In this document: piece after piece, positions 26,000 through 33,775 of the stretch | Numbering within the stretch: the first letter of the stretch is position 1 | How the letters are laid out: every line of letters begins with the position of its first letter | NCBI GenBank assembly: GCA_021163765.1 | Contig: JAGGTK010000059.1 | Span: forward strand, 1-35,711 | Length of the DNA: 35,711 bases | Direction of reading: 5' to 3' | Source of the DNA: a bacterium | GTDB taxonomy: Bacteria; 4484-113 | Program-made: the position numbers and the translations under genes | The notes under the pieces: generated by a model | Told to the model about the DNA's origin: nothing | What the model saw: the letters and a program-made list of their open reading frames with translations, nothing else | The model's database searches: none

Positions 26000-27976
26000 A
26001 TGGTTACTTTCAAAATCAACGGTCGCGCCGTCCAGGCACCCGCGGGCAGCTACATCCTGGAATCCATCCGCGAGCTGGGCCTGGACATTCCCGCCCTCTG
26101 CGACCACCCCTCGCTGGAACCTTACGGCGCGTGCCGCCTCTGCATCGTGGAAGTGACGCATCCTGACTGGCGGGGGCACACCCGCATCGTAACCTCGTGC
26201 AACTATCCCGTAAAAGAAGGGCTGGAAGTTTCAACGAACGCGCCAAACGTGCTCGAAACCCGCCGCGAACTGCTGGATATGCTGCTGGCAAGGTGCCCCG
26301 AAAACGAAGTTGTGCGTGACGTGGCGCGAAAATACGCCGGCCTTGAAGAAACCGGCTTTGAGCCTGTGAGTGAGCCGAGCGACTGTATCCTGTGCGGCCT
26401 GTGCGTGCGCGTTTGCGAAGACCTGTCTGTGGGAGTGCTGGGATACCGGAACCGGGGCGTGGAGCGTGAGGTGTCGCCTCCTGAGCCAATTGAGGACTGC
26501 GTTGGCTGTGGAGCCTGCGCTCTCGTCTGCCCCACCGGATGCATAGAATTCACCCGTGAAAAAGGGCGCTGGAGTATCTGGGGACAGGATTTCTCAATAC
26601 CATACTGCACGGTCAACCCGGAGCTGTGCCGCGCATGCGGCCTGTGCACAGACGCCTGCAAATTCGACGTTGCGCAGGTGAAGCTGTTTGCCGGCGGTAT
26701 GAGTTTTTCGTCCATTGAAAAAGACTACTGCCAGGGCTGCGGAAGCTGCATAGCCGCCTGCCCGACCGCCGCCATCCAGCAGGAGGTTTATTCCGAGCCT
26801 GAGCTGCTGAAGCGCATTCGTGAGCTGGCAACCGCCGAGCCGCACGTGGTAATTGTGACCTGCGCGCGCTCGCCCCTGCCGGAAGAGTTGCGGGAGAAGG
26901 TGATTGAGCTTCCGTGCATTGGCCGCGCCAGCCTGCCAATGCTGATGGCTGCGCTTTTAAGTGGCGCACGGAAGGTGCTGCTCATCTGCCGCGACCCTGG
27001 AAGCTGCCACTTCGGCGCAGGTGAAGCGCAGGCAAGAGGCAGGGCCGAACTTGCCCGGAGCCTGGCTAATCTGATGCGACTTGGCGAAGCCCGCTTTGAA
27101 GTGCTCCATCCCGCAGCCGGTCACGAGGGGCCGGCCGAAATGGTTCGCGGCGCGCTGGCGGCTTCGTACAACGCCAATCCGCTGGGTGACAAGGCAGGTT
27201 ACGCAATTGAGGAAGGTGGATTCGATTCGCTTGCCGGTCAGCTCGTGAGCCTTTGCGAGAGCGGCGTAACGCCCGACCTCACCGCCTGGAAGTCGGGTCT
27301 GCCAGTGGCCACGGGTGCAGAGACGCTGATATACGTTCATCGGATATCCATATTCGACCACCTCGCTGCGGCGATAACGGGCCATCACCATGTTCGAGAA
27401 CTGGTGGCGCAGGCGCTCAGTGCCCTGCAGGAGATTGGCGTCCCGGCCGATGTGGTCGCCGGACGGGCGGGCTGCCAGGGGAGTGACGCTGCGGTGGCGG
27501 ACGATGCGTCAGCGATTAAGGAGACCGGCGCCAAACGCGTACTCAGCATCTGCCCCGATGTTGTGGAGCATCTCGCGCCGCACCTGCCCGGCGTTGAAGT
27601 CGTGTGGCTGGACAAGTACCTGTCCCGGCAGGCGGCGCAGGCGGAGCCGCCGCCGGTCCTGCGCGTTGCGGTGCCGGCGGGGCTCGGTGTGCCTTCGGTT
27701 CCCGGCGTTGAATGGGTTGAATACAGCATTGATAGCGAGGCTTACCGGGGAAAGTTCAGCTTCACCCGGTCGCACGAGGCGTTGAAGGCGCTCCGGCAGA
27801 GGATTACCGGCGCGGACGCGCTCCCGGACGTGACACGCTTCCTGTGCGAATGCCCGGGTGATTTCCTGCAGATGAGCCTCCTGCAGCGTGAGGGCGCATG
27901 GCGTCCGGGCCGCGCGGAACCGGTGACGCTTGGCGAACTGGCCTGTCGCGCCATTTTAGGGGGCGACGATGGCTAA
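26000..27976 (+). CDS. Multidomain Fe-S protein: NuoG/HoxU-like [2Fe-2S] + 4Fe-4S ferredoxins + FlpD/MvhD-like domain + degenerate CCG-like domain
   Basis: 'CDHPSLEPYGACRLCIVEV...TSCNYP' [2Fe-2S]. 'CILCGLCVRVC', 'CVGCGACALVCP', 'CRACGLCTDAC' and 'CQGCGSCIAACP' clusters. FlpD-like 'VTCARS...LPCIGRASLPMLMAALLSGARKVLLICRDPGSCHFGAGEAQARGR'. C-terminal 'GRAGCQGSDAAVADDASAIKETGAKRVLSICPDVVEHL'. Confidence 0.8.
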   Translation: MVTFKINGRAVQAPAGSYILESIRELGLDIPALCDHPSLEPYGACRLCIVEVTHPDWRGHTRIVTSCNYPVKEGLEVSTNAPNVLETRRELLDMLLARCPENEVVRDVARKYAGLEETGFEPVSEPSDCILCGLCVRVCEDLSVGVLGYRNRGVEREVSPPEPIEDCVGCGACALVCPTGCIEFTREKGRWSIWGQDFSIPYCTVNPELCRACGLCTDACKFDVAQVKLFAGGMSFSSIEKDYCQGCGSCIAACPTAAIQQEVYSEPELLKRIRELATAEPHVVIVTCARSPLPEELREKVIELPCIGRASLPMLMAALLSGARKVLLICRDPGSCHFGAGEAQARGRAELARSLANLMRLGEARFEVLHPAAGHEGPAEMVRGALAASYNANPLGDKAGYAIEEGGFDSLAGQLVSLCESGVTPDLTAWKSGLPVATGAETLIYVHRISIFDHLAAAITGHHHVRELVAQALSALQEIGVPADVVAGRAGCQGSDAAVADDASAIKETGAKRVLSICPDVVEHLAPHLPGVEVVWLDKYLSRQAAQAEPPPVLRVAVPAGLGVPSVPGVEWVEYSIDSEAYRGKFSFTRSHEALKALRQRITGADALPDVTRFLCECPGDFLQMSLLQREGAWRPGRAEPVTLGELACRAILGGDDG

Positions 27977-30044
27977 GGCGCAGCAGCACCGCCTGAGAAG
28001 GCACCCGATACTGGATCCCCTCGGGGAGCCAACCGTCGCATTTGAATACAACGGCGAAACGCTGTTTGCCCGCGAGGGAGAGGTAATCTCCAGCGCGCTG
28101 TTCGCCAACGGCATACGCATCTTCGGGCACCATCCGCGCGATGGCGGCGCGCAGGGGATTTACTGCGTAAACGGCCAGTGTTCCCAGTGCGCGGTAATCG
28201 CCGACGGCGTCCTGGTGAAAGCGTGTATGACGCCGGTGCGCGCAGGAATGGTCGTGGAGAGCTGCGAGGGCTTTCCCGCGATTCCGCCAGACGACCGGCG
28301 CGTGGAGTTCCACGAGATCCCCGAGCATAAGCCGCAGGTGCTGATAATCGGCGGCGGCCCCGCGGGGATCGACGCCGCGATTGAGCTTGGCAGGTTCGGC
28401 ATCGACTGCATACTCGTTGACGACAAGCCGGAGCTGGGCGGCAAGCTCAGCCTGCAAACCCACTACTTTTTCGGCTCGGTCAGGGACTGCTGGGCGGGAA
28501 CGCGCGGAATCAGGATAGGCGAGATGCTGTCTGAAGAGCTAGCTAGGCATCCTTCCGTGCAGGTCTGGCTTAATACGACCGCGCTGGGCGCGTTCTACGA
28601 CAAGAAAATTGGCGTGCTCAAGGACGGCGAGTATCACCTCATCAATCCCCAGATAGTGCTGGTCGCCTGCGGGGCGCGCGAGAAAAACATCGTCTTCCCC
28701 GGCTGCGACCTTCCCGGCGTTTACGGGGCCGGCGCGTTCCAGACGCTGGTCAACCGCGACCGCATCGATGCGGCAAGCCGGCTGTTCGTGGTTGGCGGGG
28801 GCAATGTGGGGCTGATCGCGGCCTACCACGCGCTGCAGGCTGGTATTGACGTCGCGGGGCTGGTCGAAGCGCTGCCATACTGCGGCGGATACAAGGTTCA
28901 TCTGGACAAGCTGCGGCGGATGGGCGTGCCCGTCTGGACCAGCCACACAGTCGTTCGCGCCGAGGGGCGGGAGCGCGTGGAGCGCGTGACCATCTCGCAG
29001 ATTGACCGGGACTTCAAGCCCGTCAGCGGGACCGAGCAGGCGTTTGACGTGGATACGCTGCTTATCGCCGTGGGGCTTGCGCCGATAAACGAGCTATACG
29101 AAAAAATAAAGCAATACGGGATACCCGTCTACGCGGCAGGGGATGCCGACGAGATTGCGGAAGCTTCCGCAGCCATCTTCAGCGGGCGCATAGCCGGCCG
29201 GCGGATTCTGCGGGAACTCGGCGTTGAAGTGGACATCCCGCAGGACTGGGAGCCGCTCGCGGAGATACTGCGGAGCAAGCCGGGCGAAACGAGCGAATTC
29301 AAGCCTCCGGAGGACGTCACGGCGCGGGTATTTCCGATGCTCTGGTGCACCCAGGAGATTCCCTGCAATCCCTGCACCGTCGTCTGCCCGCGAGACCTGA
29401 TAAAGATGCCTGGTTCCATTTTGCAGCTGCCCCATTACACCGACGGCTGCATCGGCTGCGGCAGGTGCGTGGCAATCTGCCCGGGGCTGGCGATTAATCT
29501 GGTGATCAACGACTACGACCCGCAGGGCGAGAAGGCGCTGCTGATGATGCCATTTGAGTTTGAAATCGCTGTCGCTCCGCCCGGCACGGAAGTGGTGACC
29601 GTGGACCAGGCGGGCGGCACGGTCGGCACCGGCAGAATTGTGGCGTTCAAGGAGCATCCCGACCTCGACCGGCGCAAGCTGGTAATGGTGGAAGTCCCGG
29701 ATGCGGACAAGCTCAAGGTTGCCGGATTCCGCATCCGCCCGGAAACCGTGGCTGTGGATGTCGAAGCCTCCGACGAGGAAGACCCCATTGTCTGCCGCTG
29801 TGAACGCGTCCGCAAGAGCGAGATTGTGCGCGAGATCCGCCGGGGCGTGCGGGATATGAACCAGCTCAAATCGCTCCTGCGGGTGGGTATGGGCGCGTGC
29901 GGCGGGAAAACGTGTTCCACGCTCATACAGCGCATATTCCGCGAGGAGGGGGTTGACCTGAAAGACGTTACCGTTTTCACCGAGCGCCCCTTGGTGGCGG
30001 AAGCGCCGCTGGGCGTGTTCGGCGGCGAGAAGAGGAAGCAGTAA
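27969..30044 (+). CDS. Sarcosine oxidase alpha / dye-linked dehydrogenase alpha (HcnAB-like) FAD/NAD(P)-binding Fe-S oxidoreductase
   Basis: N-terminal [2Fe-2S] 'GIYCVNGQCSQCAV', 'VLIIGGGPAGIDAAIELGRFGIDCILVDD', second Rossmann 'LFVVGGGNVGLIAAYHAL', ferredoxin 'CIGCGRCVAICP', BFD-like 'VCRCERVRKSEI...GMGACGGKTC'. Confidence 0.87.
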   Translation: MAKAQQHRLRRHPILDPLGEPTVAFEYNGETLFAREGEVISSALFANGIRIFGHHPRDGGAQGIYCVNGQCSQCAVIADGVLVKACMTPVRAGMVVESCEGFPAIPPDDRRVEFHEIPEHKPQVLIIGGGPAGIDAAIELGRFGIDCILVDDKPELGGKLSLQTHYFFGSVRDCWAGTRGIRIGEMLSEELARHPSVQVWLNTTALGAFYDKKIGVLKDGEYHLINPQIVLVACGAREKNIVFPGCDLPGVYGAGAFQTLVNRDRIDAASRLFVVGGGNVGLIAAYHALQAGIDVAGLVEALPYCGGYKVHLDKLRRMGVPVWTSHTVVRAEGRERVERVTISQIDRDFKPVSGTEQAFDVDTLLIAVGLAPINELYEKIKQYGIPVYAAGDADEIAEASAAIFSGRIAGRRILRELGVEVDIPQDWEPLAEILRSKPGETSEFKPPEDVTARVFPMLWCTQEIPCNPCTVVCPRDLIKMPGSILQLPHYTDGCIGCGRCVAICPGLAINLVINDYDPQGEKALLMMPFEFEIAVAPPGTEVVTVDQAGGTVGTGRIVAFKEHPDLDRRKLVMVEVPDADKLKVAGFRIRPETVAVDVEASDEEDPIVCRCERVRKSEIVREIRRGVRDMNQLKSLLRVGMGACGGKTCSTLIQRIFREEGVDLKDVTVFTERPLVAEAPLGVFGGEKRKQ

Positions 30045-31207
30045 TGGCACAGGCCTTTGACGCAATCGTGGTGGGCTGCGGAAGTGTGGGTGTGCCTTCC
30101 GCTTACTACCTGGCGCGCAAAGGCCTGAAGGTGCTGGCGCTGGACAGGCGCTCAGCAGTCGGCCAGGGTGAAAACAAGGCAGCCATCGGAGGCGTGCGCG
30201 CCACCCACTCCGACCCGGCGAAAATCCTCATCTGCCGGGAATCACTGCGCGAGTTCTCCACGTGGAAGGAAACACACGGCGTGGATATCGACTGGAAGCC
30301 GGGCGGATACTGCTTTCCGGTTTACGGCGAGGAAACAGAAGGAGTCCTTAAAGGCATCCTCCCGCTCCAGAAAAGCTACGGGCTGAATATCGACTGGGTG
30401 GATACCGATGCTATAGCCGATCTTGTTCCCGGCATTGAGCGCGAAGGCCTGCGGGGCGGCACCTTCTCGCCTGAAGACGGACAGGTCAGCCCGCTGAAAG
30501 CTGCAGTGGCTTTTGAGCGCGCCGCGATGGAGCTTGGCGCCGAGTTCCGCTTCAATGAGCCGGTTGTTGCCTATCTGCGGGACGGGGATAGCATCACCGG
30601 CGTGCGAACTGCTAAAGGCGAGTATTCTGCGCCGCACGTCGTGCTTGCGGCGGGTGCGGACGCCGGCCGGCACAGCGAAATGCTGGGCTTGAATATTCCG
30701 GTTGAGCCGGACAGCCACGAGGCCGGCATAACGATGCCCGTCAAAGAGTTCCTGAAGCCGCTGATTGTCGACCTCCGTCCCGGGCCGGAAGGCAAGACGG
30801 CGAACTTCTACTTCGGCCAGGTTGCCGACGGTGCAATAATCTTCTGCTACACGCCCAAAGAGCTGTTCAAGGGCGACAACCGCGAGTCGCTCAGCGAGTT
30901 CCTGCCGGTTCTCGCCCGGCGGATGGTCTCGCTCATCCCCCGGATGCGCCACCTTCTCGTGCGCCGCGTCTGGCGCGGCTGCTACCCGATGACGCCCGAC
31001 GGTGTTCCCATAGTGGACAATGTGGGGTCGGTTCCCGGGCTGACACTGGCGGTCGGTATGTGCGGCCAGGGGTTTATGATGGGGCCGGGAACGGGGATGA
31101 ACGTCGCCGAGCTGGTGACCGAAGGCCGTTCACTGCTGCCACCCGAAGTGCAGGTTTCCCTGCGCTTTGGCCGCGATTACACCGGGAAAAAAGAAGCCCT
31201 CAAGTAG
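30044..31207 (+). CDS. FAD-dependent amino-acid/amine dehydrogenase beta subunit (DAO family, SoxB/HcnC/PDH-beta-like)
   Basis: 'DAIVVGCGSVGVPSAYYLARKGLKVLALDRR' Rossmann, 'GGVRATHSDPAKI', C-terminal 'GCYPMTPDGVPIVDNVGSVPGLTLAVGMCGQGFMMGPGTGMNVAEL'. Overlaps the upstream stop (TAATG). Confidence 0.87.
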   Translation: MAQAFDAIVVGCGSVGVPSAYYLARKGLKVLALDRRSAVGQGENKAAIGGVRATHSDPAKILICRESLREFSTWKETHGVDIDWKPGGYCFPVYGEETEGVLKGILPLQKSYGLNIDWVDTDAIADLVPGIEREGLRGGTFSPEDGQVSPLKAAVAFERAAMELGAEFRFNEPVVAYLRDGDSITGVRTAKGEYSAPHVVLAAGADAGRHSEMLGLNIPVEPDSHEAGITMPVKEFLKPLIVDLRPGPEGKTANFYFGQVADGAIIFCYTPKELFKGDNRESLSEFLPVLARRMVSLIPRMRHLLVRRVWRGCYPMTPDGVPIVDNVGSVPGLTLAVGMCGQGFMMGPGTGMNVAELVTEGRSLLPPEVQVSLRFGRDYTGKKEALK

Positions 31208-31219
31208 CCCCGGCAACTG

Positions 31220-31480
31220 CCTGCAGGCCGCTAACCCACAGGGCAGGCCGGGTGCGCCGTCGTCATCCCCCATGAGTGCGCCGGGCTTCAGCCCGGCCCT
31301 GAAAAAGGTCGGTGGCGCGGGCGTTTACCCGCCACCACGCGGAGCGCGTGGCCGGAGGGCCTCGCCCGTGATTCGACAAAACTCCCCATTGGGTACGCCG
31401 GGCTCACTAGCCCGGCTCTTCATCTTCTGTAGGGCGGGGATTCATCCCCGCCGTCTTTTCCTTCATACATCCTACTTCCT
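31220..31480. repeat. Intergenic palindrome-rich repeat island C
   Basis: GCCGGGC-ttca-GCCCGGC (31280-31297), GGTGGCGCGGGCGTTTACCCGCCACC (31311-31336), GCCGGGC-tcacta-GCCCGGC (31397-31416), GGCGGGGATtcATCCCCGCC (31433-31452), tail ATACATCCTACTTCCTACT. Confidence 0.75.
31433..31460 (+). terminator. Terminator-like hairpin at the end of island C
   Basis: GGCGGGGAT-tc-ATCCCCGCC followed by gtcTTTTc. May serve the redox operon. Confidence 0.4.
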
Positions 31481-31550
31481 ACTTATCCCATCGTCATTTT
31501 CTTAGGAGTTAATCAGGAGTAAAAGGGTGGCGGTTTAGGGAATTAGAAGA

Positions 31551-33770
31551 TCAGATTTCAAGTAGGTCCCAGTTGGAGAAATCGCCTACCCGCAAGTCCT
31601 CACCTTTGCCAGAAAACACCATCCACCTTCCGGCGAAATTGCGCTGGTCGGTGTTGGCAACGATGCCACCAAAGACCTTCTGACTCCTGTTCTTAGCGGT
31701 GTAATGCTGCAATCCATCGCTCTTTTCTACGGAATCCTCGATGGTTCTACCGCTTTTGGTGTCAAACAAGCCGATCCTTCCGTCCGTGAGCATCACGATG
31801 AAGTCAACATAGAAGGGGAAACGGGTACCGTGTTTCTGATACGAAACAGCGAAGAACGTAGCGTCGCGCTCACCATTCTTGAACCACCACAAGACGTTGT
31901 TCTGAGGTAGATCAAGGAACTTGATGAAGGCCTTCTCCGTTTTCCAGCGATTGTCGTGGTAGAAGGGAGACATCACAGACTTGGTGACTTCTGAAGGTAT
32001 ATGGTCCGCTCCAAAGGTCATTCTCTCGGGCACTTCCCAATCTGCTTTCACGGTCAGTTGCGCTTGCCGCTTCTGTGTTTCAATCTTGTAATGCTCCTTC
32101 GCAGCGTCTAGGACGTTTGCGAAATGCCGCTGGTTTTCCTCGCTCAAGATAACATTCAAAGTGTCCTCGAAGTGAGTGAAGAAATCCAAGCTGATCTGCG
32201 AGCGACAGAATCCGTATATGGCTTCCTTAACTCGGCCGATTGAACGTTCCTCTGGGTAAAACGGGCTTAGATTCTTTCGCACGAAATAGTTGAAAAGACG
32301 CTGAAGGTCCATGCCACTTGCTTCATCCAGTTTTATGGTTCCACGCAGTTGCCGGCCAGCAAGGGTATCGACATCCGCTGCCTCAAACTCGGCAATGAAC
32401 GATGGTTGGACTTTCTGCCCTTCCGTCTTGATGCGCTTGGCTAGACCGTATTCGTCTGCAGCCTTTAGGAAGATCTCGATGAATAGGGGACTCAATCTTG
32501 TCTCTTCACGGTGGCGCTTTCGGTAAACGGAGCTAAGCTGAATCGGCTTGTAGTCTTTGATTCGGTGACTTGTGTAGATAGTGACGTAATCCTTTCCGAT
32601 ATCCTCCTTGATCTGAATATCATCGAGGTTTGTGTAGACATACGCATGGTTAAGGAGGTCATTCCGGTAATGGCCGATGCTCGGTTCGGGCATTCGCATC
32701 AGTCGCCCTATGGTTTGGACTGAGAACACAGGGCTTGACCACTGGCGGAACAGCGCCATGACCTGTGCTCGCGGGCAGTCCCAACCTAGGGCGATGGCTT
32801 GCTTAAACATCAAGACTTCGGCCTCGTTATCATTTCGAGTTAGGTTTTCCAGGTTCTCCTTATCCTCGGAAAGATAGATACCCAGCTTTCCGTTCTCTAC
32901 GGCAATACCGTGTTGATCCTTCAGAAGCTGCTCGATCCGCACCTTTAGGTCTTCGTCAGCTTGGGCGTGCCTATCAGGAAGCTGAATTAGCAGAAGCGGG
33001 TTGACGCTTGTCCCGGCTTGGCTATGAGCGGCGGCAATTTCATTCCGTTTCTTAATAGCTTCACGCAAGACAATCTCATCCGTGCTAGCGGCGAGTTCGC
33101 TTGAGATCCTTTGTCCATGAACTACATTTGAGAAGTCTGCATTTAGAAAGACCGACTTCTTAATCATTGCCTCTACCTTTACCGCATCCAGGGGCACCGA
33201 TACTATTTCATCCGGATACTCCATTGCGGGAGTCGCGGAAACCTCAATGGTGAGCTTCGGCGCAATCATCTGTATTATATTGTGAGAAAGCTCAGTTTTC
33301 GCATGATAATGGCATTCGTCAATTATCAGGACGATCTCGTGGCCCGCATCTTTCGTGCGCTCCAATACAGTGGATAGATTGTTATCCTGTTCGTTTTCCC
33401 GGATGTAAACGTTATTCTCCTGGCGAATGCTCTCCCAGTTGAAGAACAGTATCTCCCCTTCGTTTATTTGCCTGTCGTCCAAATCCTCAAAGAAGGAGCA
33501 TTCAAGCGCGCGTGAGTTCTCGTAGTACTTCTCTAGTTTAACCTTGCTTTGCTCGTGGAGTTTCCTCGGCGCAGTCCAGATGAACGCAAGCGGGACACCG
33601 AACTCAGGACACTCAACCAAGCTCTTCAGGAACTCTGCCATCATGATTGTCTTACCAGATCCTGTGGGTGCTCTGAATACTAGCTTCTTTGGACCCGTCT
33701 GGCCGAAGAGCTTCATGGAATCCGCAAGGAGGTCCCCTACTGCGACTTCTTGGTAGTTCCTGAGCAGCAT
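31551..33770 (-). CDS. res: Type III restriction enzyme Res subunit (SF2 helicase + PD-(D/E)XK nuclease)
   Basis: 'FRAPTGSGKTIMMAEFLKSL' Walker A, 'IVLIIDECHYHAK' Walker B, 'VSATPAMEYP', C-terminal 'FYVDFIVMLTDGRIGLFDTKSGRT' nuclease-like motif. Directly downstream of mod. Confidence 0.88.
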   Translation of the reverse strand: MLLRNYQEVAVGDLLADSMKLFGQTGPKKLVFRAPTGSGKTIMMAEFLKSLVECPEFGVPLAFIWTAPRKLHEQSKVKLEKYYENSRALECSFFEDLDDRQINEGEILFFNWESIRQENNVYIRENEQDNNLSTVLERTKDAGHEIVLIIDECHYHAKTELSHNIIQMIAPKLTIEVSATPAMEYPDEIVSVPLDAVKVEAMIKKSVFLNADFSNVVHGQRISSELAASTDEIVLREAIKKRNEIAAAHSQAGTSVNPLLLIQLPDRHAQADEDLKVRIEQLLKDQHGIAVENGKLGIYLSEDKENLENLTRNDNEAEVLMFKQAIALGWDCPRAQVMALFRQWSSPVFSVQTIGRLMRMPEPSIGHYRNDLLNHAYVYTNLDDIQIKEDIGKDYVTIYTSHRIKDYKPIQLSSVYRKRHREETRLSPLFIEIFLKAADEYGLAKRIKTEGQKVQPSFIAEFEAADVDTLAGRQLRGTIKLDEASGMDLQRLFNYFVRKNLSPFYPEERSIGRVKEAIYGFCRSQISLDFFTHFEDTLNVILSEENQRHFANVLDAAKEHYKIETQKRQAQLTVKADWEVPERMTFGADHIPSEVTKSVMSPFYHDNRWKTEKAFIKFLDLPQNNVLWWFKNGERDATFFAVSYQKHGTRFPFYVDFIVMLTDGRIGLFDTKSGRTIEDSVEKSDGLQHYTAKNRSQKVFGGIVANTDQRNFAGRWMVFSGKGEDLRVGDFSNWDLLEI

Positions 33771-33775
33771 AAGTC

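Noticed and set aside
24930-31480. CRISPR array in the repeat-rich intergenic regions
   Set aside because: The repeats are heterogeneous palindromes without regular spacer length or identical direct repeats, and no cas genes are present.
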